A stretch of DNA of 64,000 nucleotides, from assembly GCF_029914245.1 (NCBI RefSeq), contig NZ_JARYZI010000003.1, positions 310,001 through 374,000 on the forward strand, in the 5' to 3' direction. The translations under genes and the position numbers were made by a program. The notes beneath the pieces were generated by a model. It ran no database searches and was not told the origin of the DNA. It saw nothing but the letters and a program-made list of their open reading frames with translations. How positions within the stretch are numbered: the first letter of the stretch is position 1; the number at the start of each line of letters is the position of its first letter. Positions 26,527 to 35,317 of the stretch are shown piece after piece. This DNA is from Fusibacter bizertensis (GTDB lineage Bacteria; Bacillota; Clostridia; Peptostreptococcales; Acidaminobacteraceae).

Positions 26527-29202
26527 ATGCTCAAAAACCTATCCATTCGTAAAAAACTTATATTTAGTATGTTGTTGATTTGCCTTGTACCCTTTGCTTT
26601 TGGGACCTTATACATCAAAGGGACAACTGAAAAGTGGTTATATCAAAACAGCATCATTCATACGCAAACGATTCTAAGACAAGTTGCTCAACATGTAGAT
26701 GAATCCATAATTGTAGCGATGAAAGATATGGCTTCTATGCTTGTCCTAGATGAAAATATTCAACACGTTGATGCTGATATCAACAACTATACCTCTTTTG
26801 CACCTGAAACATATCAATATACCTCAACTGAAAATGAGCGTAAAATTTCAAACTTGTTTAAATCAGTAGTAGATACTCATCCTTTTGTTGCATTTGTTTC
26901 ATTTGGCACTGAATTTGGTGGTTACATTGAATACCCTCAGTTTAGCCCTTCTTCACCATATGATCCGAGAGTAAGAGAATGGTATATTAACGCAAGATCA
27001 AGTGATGATGTCGTAGTTTCCGAACCCTATGAAACCACTGTGAGCAAAGAGTTAGTGGTTAGTATTGATAAAAAAGTCAAATCAGATCAAGAAACGATTG
27101 GTGTTGTCAGTTTAACCATTCGGCTACATGATATCATGGGTGATGTTTCAGCTATAAAAATCGGTACTTCAGGCTACGTTAGTATCCTTAGTCCCAACAA
27201 TATCATCATTAATAGTCCCATGAATCCAGATTGGATCTTAAGTAATGTACATGAGATGACCAATGATGAATTCATCAATTTTGATCAGTATAATAACAAA
27301 TCTTTTGAAGGTATGTTAAATGGTGTCAACAAAGTTTTTACACTTTATATTTCTCCAATAAGTGGGTGGAAATATGTTTCAATTGTTGATAAAAGCGAAA
27401 TTCTCGAGCAATCTCGTGAATTATCCGGATTGCTGTTACTTATTTCTGTTATAATGGCAATCATTGTTATTATATTTGTTTTTTTAATTTCTAGCTATAT
27501 TACCAAACCAATACTTACACTCTCTCAAATGATTAAAAAGATGGCGAACTTTAACTTTGACGAATATGAACATAGTACAATAGATGAATTTTCTAAAAAC
27601 AAAGATGAAATAGGTGAAATTTCCAGTGCACTAGGGGCAATGCAATCTAATTTCATAGAACTAAAAAACAGTCTAGATCATATGGACTCACAAATTCGTA
27701 GTATCCAGGTAGAGGAAACTTCTATAAAACGATTGAATTTGTCGAGCGATAATCCTTTTAAAGGTATTGCATATTCAATTAATGGTTTACTTGAGAAAGT
27801 ATCGAGTTATCTTGCAACCATTAAAGAAAATAACGAAGAAATCTCGGTTAAAAACGATATGTTAATTGCTTCCGAGGAAGAGCTTATTGCACAGCTAGAG
27901 GAGATAAATACGCAACAAATAAAGATAAATTTTCTTGCTGAGCATGATCCCTTAACCAATCTCCCTAATCGTCGTTCATTTCATCGTATGCTCTCCGATG
28001 CAATTACTATGAATAAAAGAGGCGCCGTGATCCTACTAGATATGGATAATTTTAAAAGTATTAATGACACCTTAGGGCATATATTTGGAGATAAAGTCCT
28101 TCAAAAAATTGCAGAAAAGCTAACCACTATATCAACAGAAAATATTTTTGTTTCACGTTTTGGTGGAGATGAATTTTTAATCGCATATGATTTAAATGAC
28201 GATAGTGAAAGTCTAGATCAATACGTTCAGACTATTTTCAACATGTTTTCTACTCCACTACTAATTGATAAACATGAAATCAAAGTTGAATTTAGCATGG
28301 GGATTTCTAAATTTCCTGAAGATAGCATCGATTTTGAACAGATTATTATGTATGCTGATTTAGCACTTTACCATGTTAAAAATACTGGTAAAAACCATTA
28401 TGCTTATTTTGACAAACAAATGGCCATGCATTTAAAGCAGAAATTAGAAATTCAAAGCAACTTACGCTACGCTTTAGAGAACGATGGCTTTAAAATTGTT
28501 TATCAGCCACAGGTTGCCCTTGATTCTGGTAAAATCATCGGCTACGAAGCGCTCTTAAGATTCAAAGAACACTCAATTTCTCCTGTGGAGTTTATACCAG
28601 TTGCTGAAGAAAGTGGATTAATTATCCCCCTCGGACGTAAAGTAACCTTTATGGTGATAAAGCAAATTGCCTCTTGGATTAAAATGGGGTTAAAAGCCAA
28701 GCCCATCGCGATTAATTTTTCAGTACTTCAACTTAACGACCTTGAATACAAGCAATTTTTATTTGACACACTTAAGCAATTTGATGTTCCACCTGAGCTC
28801 ATCCAAATAGAAATTACAGAACATATTTTTTTGGATAATAAATCCTCAGCAATTTCTTTTATGAATGATTTAAGATCAAATGGTATAAAAATAGCTGTTG
28901 ACGATTTTGGTGCTGAGTACTCATCGCTAAGTTATCTCGCTACTTTACCAATTGACACTTTGAAATTTGATCGTGAAATGAATTTGAAATTACTAAATCA
29001 CGCCAATGTAGAAGTGATTGAAAAACTTATTGCTTTTGTTCATGCACTCAACCTGAAAATTATAGCTGAAGGTATCGAAGATCAAAACCACATTAGATTA
29101 TTACACTTATACAATTGTGATGTGGTTCAAGGCTACTATTTTAGCAAACCTCTTGAAGCAAATGAAATAATCGCCATTGATAAGCATATATACACGTTTT
29201 AA
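26527..29202 (+). CDS. Cache-HAMP-GGDEF-EAL protein
   Basis: An 891-residue membrane c-di-GMP enzyme. A first helix (about residues 13-31) is followed by an extracytoplasmic Cache/PDC sensor domain (to about 295, with YDPRVREWYINA), a second helix (about 298-322), a HAMP-like segment and coiled coil, then GGDEF (intact FGGDEF near residue 545) and EAL (YEALLRF, ITEHIFL, DDFGAEYSS, AEGIED). The phosphodiesterase loop reads DDFGAEYSS rather than DDFGTGYSS, but the acidic and Lys ligands are kept. It could make or break c-di-GMP according to an external ligand. RBS TTGGAGA 6 bases upstream. Confidence 0.94.
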   Translation: MLKNLSIRKKLIFSMLLICLVPFAFGTLYIKGTTEKWLYQNSIIHTQTILRQVAQHVDESIIVAMKDMASMLVLDENIQHVDADINNYTSFAPETYQYTSTENERKISNLFKSVVDTHPFVAFVSFGTEFGGYIEYPQFSPSSPYDPRVREWYINARSSDDVVVSEPYETTVSKELVVSIDKKVKSDQETIGVVSLTIRLHDIMGDVSAIKIGTSGYVSILSPNNIIINSPMNPDWILSNVHEMTNDEFINFDQYNNKSFEGMLNGVNKVFTLYISPISGWKYVSIVDKSEILEQSRELSGLLLLISVIMAIIVIIFVFLISSYITKPILTLSQMIKKMANFNFDEYEHSTIDEFSKNKDEIGEISSALGAMQSNFIELKNSLDHMDSQIRSIQVEETSIKRLNLSSDNPFKGIAYSINGLLEKVSSYLATIKENNEEISVKNDMLIASEEELIAQLEEINTQQIKINFLAEHDPLTNLPNRRSFHRMLSDAITMNKRGAVILLDMDNFKSINDTLGHIFGDKVLQKIAEKLTTISTENIFVSRFGGDEFLIAYDLNDDSESLDQYVQTIFNMFSTPLLIDKHEIKVEFSMGISKFPEDSIDFEQIIMYADLALYHVKNTGKNHYAYFDKQMAMHLKQKLEIQSNLRYALENDGFKIVYQPQVALDSGKIIGYEALLRFKEHSISPVEFIPVAEESGLIIPLGRKVTFMVIKQIASWIKMGLKAKPIAINFSVLQLNDLEYKQFLFDTLKQFDVPPELIQIEITEHIFLDNKSSAISFMNDLRSNGIKIAVDDFGAEYSSLSYLATLPIDTLKFDREMNLKLLNHANVEVIEKLIAFVHALNLKIIAEGIEDQNHIRLLHLYNCDVVQGYYFSKPLEANEIIAIDKHIYTF

Positions 29203-29232
29203 CTGTACCTACTCAGATATCACGAACAGATT

Positions 29233-29278
29233 AAAGACCAATTTATAAGCTATAGCTGGCTCATAAATTGGTCTTTTT
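29233..29278. terminator. Bidirectional terminator
   Basis: Arms AAAGACCAATTTAT and ATAAATTGGTCTTT with a 16-base loop, between the convergent GGDEF-EAL and histidine kinase genes. Confidence 0.85.
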
Positions 29279-29297
29279 ATGATTTTGTACTATCACA

Positions 29298-30974
29298 TTA
29301 CAAACTCTTGTCTGGATTATTGAGAGGAATCCATAATGTAAACTTACTGCCCTTACCTTCTTCACTAGCAACTTCAATTCTACCATTATGTTTATCCATG
29401 ATATCTTTACTCAGTGCAAGTCCTAAGCCACTTCCTTTTCCTATTGGTTTGGTTGTGTAACCTTGGATAAAAATCTGATTCAGTTTATCACTTGGAATTC
29501 CCATGCCGTTATCTTCAACGCTTACATACACCTCATCTTTTACTAAACCTGTTGCAATAGTAATTTCACCAGTCCCTTCAATGGCATCAATTGCATTAAC
29601 CACTAAATTCATAATCACTTGATTGATCAAACTGATGTAACAATTAATATATGGAATTTCAGAATACTTTTTGTGGAGTGTAACTCTACTTTTCCATAAA
29701 TTTGATGTTAAGATTAAGACACTTTCAATTGCTTCATGTAAATCAGCATCTTTAAAAGCTGACTGATCAATTCTTGAAAAACTTTTGATGCTCTTAATAA
29801 TCTGACTCACGCGATCAGAAGCAGTAGTGATCATAGAAACAGCAGGTTTCATCTGTGATACTTTGCGTTTTATTGATTCTAGATCTTCTTGTGTCTCTAT
29901 CTGCGTTAGAACCATGTCTACCATCTGAGCATTGCTTTTAATTGCACCAATAGGCGTGTTAATTTCATGAACAATTGCAGCTGATATCTGACCAACTGAT
30001 GCCATCTTTTCGCTTTGGATCAGTTGATTTTGTTGGTTCTCAATTAATTCTCTGTTGAAAATTAACTCATCATTTTGCATATGCAATTCTTCATTTTGAT
30101 TTTCTAAAAGCTCACTAAATTCTTTGAATTTTTTTAGTATTGTATTGGAATGACCTATCATCTCTTCAATCTCAGCAGGTGGTTTCTTTATCATAAGTTG
30201 AAAACTAGATAAAGATTCGACATCGTTCATTGCCATACGTTTAAGTTGCTCATTGGTTTGATGCATAGGTTTCATAATGCCTTTAGATAAAAACTTACTG
30301 ATTATTTTTATGAAAATAATTGAAAATAAGCTCAAAGCTATAATTAAAGTTACAAACAAGACATTCACACCTGTATATAGCATTGGATCCATTCTAATTG
30401 CAATCATACCAATTGATTCGTCATTTTCGTTAACTATTTCAATTTTATTTTCACTTTGAACATCCTTTGAGAATCCTGAACTTGAATCATAATTTCTTGT
30501 AATTGGGATTAACAGTTCTTTATCTTTGATAAACACATCCATCTCTATCAAACTCAATTTGATAGGGAATATGTTAGCATCATCAAAAATCTCTTTTGCA
30601 AGTACCATGATTCTCTTATAATCATCTTCATCTTGAGCCACAATTTTTAAGGATTCAGTCATATTATCTTTAATCGCCATATCATCTGGCAAATTCTCTT
30701 CTTCTTTGATGAGTTCATTGATATTTGAAATCACTTGATCTAATGAAGTAGATTCCATAAATTGTCGCGTTCCTGGACCCTTCATGGCACTTTGTGAAGA
30801 AAGAACTTCATACGTTTTTACATAATCAGATGCAATGGAGTTTGTTATATATCTAGTTACTGGCCCATAGGCATAATGAATCACAGGAATCAACACAAAA
30901 GTTGTCATCAATAACGTAAGTATATTAGTTAAGAACATGGAGTTTTGAATTTTTCTCTTAATTGAACGCTTCAT
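29298..30974 (-). CDS. Sensor histidine kinase
   Basis: A 558-residue kinase. Two membrane helices (about residues 12-33 and 205-225) frame an extracytoplasmic sensor region of roughly 170 residues that I do not recognise. A coiled-coil rich in Gln, Asn and Glu (about 280-320) leads into HisKA with the phosphoacceptor AAIVHEINTPIGAI, then HATPase_c with NLVVNAIDAI (N box), VEDNGMGIPSD (G1) and GSGLGLALSKDIM (G2). It is divergent from an RpfG-like response regulator 143 bp away, which is its likely partner. Confidence 0.93.
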   Translation of the reverse strand: MKRSIKRKIQNSMFLTNILTLLMTTFVLIPVIHYAYGPVTRYITNSIASDYVKTYEVLSSQSAMKGPGTRQFMESTSLDQVISNINELIKEEENLPDDMAIKDNMTESLKIVAQDEDDYKRIMVLAKEIFDDANIFPIKLSLIEMDVFIKDKELLIPITRNYDSSSGFSKDVQSENKIEIVNENDESIGMIAIRMDPMLYTGVNVLFVTLIIALSLFSIIFIKIISKFLSKGIMKPMHQTNEQLKRMAMNDVESLSSFQLMIKKPPAEIEEMIGHSNTILKKFKEFSELLENQNEELHMQNDELIFNRELIENQQNQLIQSEKMASVGQISAAIVHEINTPIGAIKSNAQMVDMVLTQIETQEDLESIKRKVSQMKPAVSMITTASDRVSQIIKSIKSFSRIDQSAFKDADLHEAIESVLILTSNLWKSRVTLHKKYSEIPYINCYISLINQVIMNLVVNAIDAIEGTGEITIATGLVKDEVYVSVEDNGMGIPSDKLNQIFIQGYTTKPIGKGSGLGLALSKDIMDKHNGRIEVASEEGKGSKFTLWIPLNNPDKSL

Positions 30975-31117
30975 ATTTTTTTACCGAAACTAAATGTTTC
31001 TTCCTCTCATTATTTGTTTTTATTTAACTATTATATGGTACAATATCTCTAAAGGCTATCTTGCCTATAAAACATTATAACTGTTTTTTGAACCAGTATA
31101 CAACGTTAGGAGCAAAT

Positions 31118-32188
31118 ATGAGCAAAATTTTAATTATAGACGATGAAATTATGATTACATCTACTTTATCAACCCTGATTCAGATAATGCTAGATTACGA
31201 AGTTTTTACTTCAAATGATCCAAAAGAATTAATTGAAAGTGGTCTATTGGATCGTGAAAAGATTGATCTTGTAATATCCGATTTTATTATGCCTTACATG
31301 AATGGTCTTGATTTATTATCTCTTATAAAAGAAAAACAACCGCACATCGTACCAATTCTCCTTACTGGTTATTCTGATAAAGAAAGTGCGATCAAGAGCA
31401 TTAACGATTTAGGACTTTATTATTATCTAGAAAAACCTTGGGATAATAACGAACTGATCAAAGTAATTGAAAATGGCATTGAAAAATCCAAACTTGAAAA
31501 AGAACTGAAACAAAAACTTGTGATTATTGAGAAAAAAAACAATGAAATCACAAGATTATATGACCTTTTGAGAAGAGATTATGATAAAGAAATGGATAAT
31601 GTATTAGAGTTTGTTATCAGCTTGTCTAATTTAGTTGAGGCAAAAGATGCATACACTGAAAATCATACTAGACGTGTTGCTGATCTAGCAATATCCCTTG
31701 GAAAACACATGTTGCTCAGCAAAGAACAACTAAAAAACATCGAACTTGGTGCAATTATTCATGATATCGGAAAAGTCTCTACTCCAGAAGCAATCTTGAA
31801 TAAACCAGGGCGCTTAACAACAGAAGAATTTGAAGTTATGAAAGACCACCCAGAAGCTGGTGCAAGAATTATCAAACCCATCACCGCATTACAAAAGTCT
31901 GCTGATATGGTATTATCTCATCACGAGAAACTAGATGGTAGTGGTTATCCCAACGGATTAAAAGCCTCTGAAATAGATATAGAAACACGTATCATTACTG
32001 TTGCTGATATTTTTGACGCACTCTATACAGATAGACCTTACCGAAAAGGCATGACACTAGAACAGTCTATGGCAATTCTTGATTCAGATGCTTCAGCGGG
32101 AAAACTAGATATCAAACTTGTCGAGATTCTTCACGAAATGATCGCTAGTGGTGAACTCAAAAAAATATATCATGAAGATGAAATTTAG
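31118..32188 (+). CDS. Response regulator with HD-GYP output (RpfG-like)
   Basis: A 356-residue protein: receiver domain (residues about 1-120, ILIIDDE, phosphoacceptor in VISDFIMP, conserved Lys in LEKPWD), coiled coil (about 125-160) and HD-GYP domain with HTRRV, HDIGK (near 213) and HHEKLDGSGYPNG (near 268). It is expected to hydrolyse c-di-GMP on phosphorylation by a kinase, most simply the divergent one at 29298-30974. I start at the ATG at 31118 with TTAGGAG upstream. A terminator follows at once. Confidence 0.95.
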   Translation: MSKILIIDDEIMITSTLSTLIQIMLDYEVFTSNDPKELIESGLLDREKIDLVISDFIMPYMNGLDLLSLIKEKQPHIVPILLTGYSDKESAIKSINDLGLYYYLEKPWDNNELIKVIENGIEKSKLEKELKQKLVIIEKKNNEITRLYDLLRRDYDKEMDNVLEFVISLSNLVEAKDAYTENHTRRVADLAISLGKHMLLSKEQLKNIELGAIIHDIGKVSTPEAILNKPGRLTTEEFEVMKDHPEAGARIIKPITALQKSADMVLSHHEKLDGSGYPNGLKASEIDIETRIITVADIFDALYTDRPYRKGMTLEQSMAILDSDASAGKLDIKLVEILHEMIASGELKKIYHEDEI

Positions 32189-32190
32189 CA

Positions 32191-32217
32191 AAACATGCAG
32201 ATGCATGTTTTTTTTTT
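32191..32217 (+). terminator. Intrinsic terminator
   Basis: AAACATGCA, 2-base centre, TGCATGTTT then a long T-run, just after the HD-GYP gene. Confidence 0.88.
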
Positions 32218-32261
32218 ATAATTAAGTGTATATATTTAGTATCAAATTGTGGAGGTATACT

Positions 32262-32576
32262 ATGTCAGATCTTTTTGGCAAACTCAAACAAGGCATTGAC
32301 AAAAGTACTAAGGTTATCGGCGCAAAATCTGCATCACTTATCGACTCCAATAAAGTCAAATCCGAAATCTCAACTTTGAACAAAAGCAAAGATGAACTAC
32401 TTAGTCAAGTTGGTTTACTAGTTTATGAAGCAGATCCTCTAAATTTCTCTTATGAACTTGTTCGATCATCAGTTGAGGCAATTCAGTCTTTAGACGAACA
32501 AATTAGAAGTAAAACTGAGGAACTAGAACAAATAAAACTGGAAACTGAAGAAAAACTACATGAGATTAACAAATAA
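32262..32576 (+). CDS. Small coiled-coil protein (104 residues)
   Basis: The protein begins MSDLFGKLKQGIDKSTKVIG and ends in a charged heptad-like region (residues about 70-102) that should form a coiled coil. Firmicutes encode similar small proteins that often carry a C-terminal zinc ribbon; no Cys is present here. The function is unknown. RBS GGAGG 7 bases before the ATG at 32262. It stands alone between two terminators. Confidence 0.7.
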   Translation: MSDLFGKLKQGIDKSTKVIGAKSASLIDSNKVKSEISTLNKSKDELLSQVGLLVYEADPLNFSYELVRSSVEAIQSLDEQIRSKTEELEQIKLETEEKLHEINK

Positions 32577-32592
32577 TTACTCTCAAAAACAT

Positions 32593-32637
32593 AAAAAGTG
32601 AGCTATTGAGGTTTTATCCTTTAATAACTCACTTTTT
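32593..32637. terminator. Bidirectional terminator
   Basis: Arms AAAAAGTGAG and CTCACTTTTT with A and T tails on both strands, between convergent genes. Confidence 0.78.
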
Positions 32638-32656
32638 ACATACATTACAGTTGAAT

Positions 32657-33115
32657 TCACTTCAATATGCCCACTAATACACCTATATCAAGTAAAAAGC
32701 TCGCGGGATGTGGCGCAATATTATTGAGTACATCTGTATAATCCTTCCCAGCTTCATATTTACGTTGATGCGTTCCAGTTTTCCATTCTTTAACTTCTGA
32801 AACATCATATACCTTACCCTCATAGGCAACATAAGCTGGTTGGCCATTTTGACCATTGAACTTAGCCAATTCTTCAGTTGTAAAAACAATTAGAGAATTA
32901 CCATTTTCATCGACAGTTGTTTCCTCCACAGCCTCAGTACTTGCATCTACACCTATTGTTGTTTCATTTGTCATTTCCATAGTCGTCTCGCTAGACATCT
33001 GCTCACTATTTGCAGTAGTACTTTCTGTAGCGACTGATGAATTTTCCTGCGAGCTGCAACCAGCCAATACAACTATAAAACCTAGTATAAGAATTGTCAT
33101 CCATGTTTTTTTCAT
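32657..33115 (-). CDS. Cytochrome-b5-like haem-binding lipoprotein
   Basis: A 152-residue protein. A lipoprotein signal ends in the lipobox VLAGC; a Ser/Thr/Glu/Met-rich linker of about 45 residues (many SET and ETT units) leads to a C-terminal cytochrome b5-type domain: FTTEELAKFNGQNGQPAYVA, GKVYDVSEV, KTGTHQRKY and APHPASFL. The His in GTH and the His in APHP are the candidate haem ligands. It would be anchored to the outer face of the membrane. Its redox partner is unknown. Confidence 0.82.
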   Translation of the reverse strand: MKKTWMTILILGFIVVLAGCSSQENSSVATESTTANSEQMSSETTMEMTNETTIGVDASTEAVEETTVDENGNSLIVFTTEELAKFNGQNGQPAYVAYEGKVYDVSEVKEWKTGTHQRKYEAGKDYTDVLNNIAPHPASFLLDIGVLVGILK

Positions 33116-33204
33116 ATTAACCTCACAATATTAAATCACACTGTGACAAATCAAAAATACTCACTTGATGTGAATTCTAATTTTATCACAACTGGATTTT
33201 TTCT

Positions 33205-33246
33205 AAAAAAGGGGTAAAAGCCTATGATTAGCTTATACCCCTTTCA
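33205..33246 (-). terminator. Terminator of the deformylase-like gene
   Basis: GGGGTA...TACCCC stem with internal AAGC/GCTT pairing, followed on the minus strand by a T-run. Confidence 0.78.
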
Positions 33247-33256
33247 AATTAAATTA

Positions 33257-33739
33257 TCACTTCTTTTTATATACAAAATCCATTGTGCTTTTGGCTCTCA
33301 TAGTCGCTAGGATCCCATCCAAATGATCATATTCATGCTGAATAAGCTCAGATAAATCCCCTTCAAGCTCTTCAAGGCACAGTTCCCAGTTTTCATTACG
33401 ATATTCCAATTTACATCTCTTATAACGCTCAACGCGTACTAATAGCATTGGAAAAGACATGCAATCATCTAAGACTTCCATCTTTTCTTCATCTTCAAAT
33501 ATCAAAGCAGGATTGATTATGATTTTGGGGTTCTCTATATGCATGTAGATAAGACGCTTAAACGCACCAATTTGTGGAGCTGCAATGGCTCTTCCAACAC
33601 CATATTCATGCCTAAAAGCCATCAAAGTATCGTGTAAGTCTTGAACAATTTCAAGTACTTCACTTAAGTCTTCTCGATTAATCTCTCGACTTACATCATA
33701 AAGACGTTGATCTCCAAGTAATAAAATTTCTCTTTTCAT
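33257..33739 (-). CDS. def: Divergent peptide deformylase
   Basis: A 160-residue protein of the peptide deformylase family, which removes the formyl group from nascent N-terminal Met. The motifs vary: motif 1 is GRAIAAPQ (normally GxGLAAPQ), motif 2 is DDCMS (normally EGCLS) and motif 3 is the intact HEYDHLDG. The three metal ligands, one Cys and two His, and the catalytic Glu are kept. It is monocistronic and not next to fmt, priA or rsm genes as many housekeeping def genes are. It may be a secondary or specialised deformylase. Start at ATG 33739 with AAGGAAGG upstream. Confidence 0.82.
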   Translation of the reverse strand: MKREILLLGDQRLYDVSREINREDLSEVLEIVQDLHDTLMAFRHEYGVGRAIAAPQIGAFKRLIYMHIENPKIIINPALIFEDEEKMEVLDDCMSFPMLLVRVERYKRCKLEYRNENWELCLEELEGDLSELIQHEYDHLDGILATMRAKSTMDFVYKKK

Positions 33740-33941
33740 CACAGACCTTCCTTTTCGCTATAAATTGAGCTCATTCTTAGACAGCGCCAGTTTCTATTCT
33801 GATATGTACCATATAAAACTATCTTCATTATACCTAATAAAATCAAATGATAATCTAGTTTTTTCAAATGATAATAGATATCATTAAGACAAATGAAAGT
33901 ATATAATTTAAATATAATCAAAAATACAAGGAGATGATGTT

Positions 33942-34625
33942 ATGGAATTATTTATGAGTACTGTATTCTTTGCTGGATTGCTCTCTTTTTTCGCTCCATG
34001 TACATTCCCATTGATACCAGTCTATATAGGTATTTTAACAGATCATGATGGTAGTCATTTCAAAAAAATGGCACCTTTTATTAAAACAATGTTATTTGTA
34101 CTCGGACTCTCAACGACTTTTATCACTTTAGGATTTGGGGCAGGTGCACTTGGTGCTTTTATTCAGCTGGATGCTTTTTATTTTATAGGTGGGGCACTAG
34201 TAGTGATTATGGGGTTTCATCAAATGGAGCTTATTAGGTTACCCGCACTAGAAAGATTTAAAAGTTTAAAATTCAATAACCAAAGGAAAAATAGGTATTT
34301 AAATGCTTATCTTTTAGGTTTCACCTTTAGCTTTGCATGGACGCCATGCGTTGGACCCGTTTTAGGGGCAGTACTTGTCGTTGCAGCTGATGGTGGTCAA
34401 GCACTTTATGGTGGTTGGCTGATGTTACTTTATACAATTGGGTTGGCAATTCCCTTCATTGTCTTAGCAAGTCTTTCTCAATTAGTCATGAAGCGGTTTG
34501 AAAACCTAGAAAAACACCTTCCAATGATCAAAAAAATTGGTGGTGCACTAATCGTAATTATGGGACTTATACTCATGACTCGAAACTTATCAACTTTAAC
34601 AGCCTGGATAGACAGGTTATTTTAA
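33942..34625 (+). CDS. ccdA: CcdA-like thiol-disulfide electron carrier
   Basis: A 227-residue membrane protein with six helices. The two redox cysteines lie in FFAPCTFPLIPVY (helix 1) and AWTPCVGPVLGA (helix 4), the hallmark of CcdA/DsbD transmembrane domains. It moves reducing equivalents from cytoplasmic thioredoxin to extracytoplasmic thioredoxin-like proteins. The next two genes encode just such a thioredoxin-like protein and a lipoprotein methionine sulfoxide reductase, so the likely job here is powering MsrAB rather than cytochrome c maturation. RBS AAGGAGATGATGTT. Confidence 0.93.
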   Translation: MELFMSTVFFAGLLSFFAPCTFPLIPVYIGILTDHDGSHFKKMAPFIKTMLFVLGLSTTFITLGFGAGALGAFIQLDAFYFIGGALVVIMGFHQMELIRLPALERFKSLKFNNQRKNRYLNAYLLGFTFSFAWTPCVGPVLGAVLVVAADGGQALYGGWLMLLYTIGLAIPFIVLASLSQLVMKRFENLEKHLPMIKKIGGALIVIMGLILMTRNLSTLTAWIDRLF

Positions 34626-34640
34626 ATGGAGGTTAATGAT

Positions 34641-35285
34641 ATGAAAAAAAATAGTTTGATATTTATAGGTTTAGCAATACTCATTATAGGTACTGGTATT
34701 GCACTTGGAATTAGATCATCAAAAGAAAACATGGAAAGTAACGAAATGGCAGAAACAACCTTAGCTATGAATGATGAAGATTCGATGATGGCTGAGGAGA
34801 CTATGATGACTGATGAATCCATTGCACAAGGCAATATGGGGTCAGAAGAAATGATGTCAAATGATGGCGCTTTAGCACCTGATTTTGTTTTGATGAATTT
34901 AGAAGGTGAAGAAGTAAGTTTAAGCTCATTAAAAGGTGAAAAAGTATATGTGAAATTTTGGGCATCTTGGTGTTCAATTTGCTTAGCTGGTCTTGAAGAA
35001 TTAGATGATTTATCTTCAAGCGACCAAGATTTTAAAGTAATCACGATTGTATCACCTGATTATAACGGCGAGCAGTCAAAAGATGATTTTATCACATGGT
35101 TTAGTTCTTTAGATTACAAAAACATTGAAGTACTTTTAGATGAGAACGGCTCTATTGCCAAAGCTTTCGGTGTTCGCGCATATCCAACTTCTGCATATAT
35201 CGGTTCAGATAGCATATTGATTAAATCTATGCCTGGACATGTTGATAATCAAACTATAGCAGAAGCATTTATGTCTATTTATTAG
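34641..35285 (+). CDS. Membrane-anchored TlpA-like thioredoxin with Met-rich linker
   Basis: A 214-residue protein: one N-terminal helix (residues about 6-23), then a linker (about 28-76) with ten methionines and many Glu/Asp (units such as MMAEETMMTDE), then a TlpA/ResA-type thioredoxin domain (APDFVLMNLEGEEV, WASWCSIC redox site near residue 110, AYPTSAYI with the cis-Pro). It lacks a lipobox Cys, so the helix is probably the anchor. Placed between CcdA and MsrAB, it should relay electrons to MsrAB. The Met-rich linker is itself a good target for oxidation and repair (inference). Start at 34641 with GGAGG upstream. Confidence 0.9.
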   Translation: MKKNSLIFIGLAILIIGTGIALGIRSSKENMESNEMAETTLAMNDEDSMMAEETMMTDESIAQGNMGSEEMMSNDGALAPDFVLMNLEGEEVSLSSLKGEKVYVKFWASWCSICLAGLEELDDLSSSDQDFKVITIVSPDYNGEQSKDDFITWFSSLDYKNIEVLLDENGSIAKAFGVRAYPTSAYIGSDSILIKSMPGHVDNQTIAEAFMSIY

Positions 35286-35317
35286 TTTAAGGACATTAAG
35301 ATAGAAAGGACATGACT

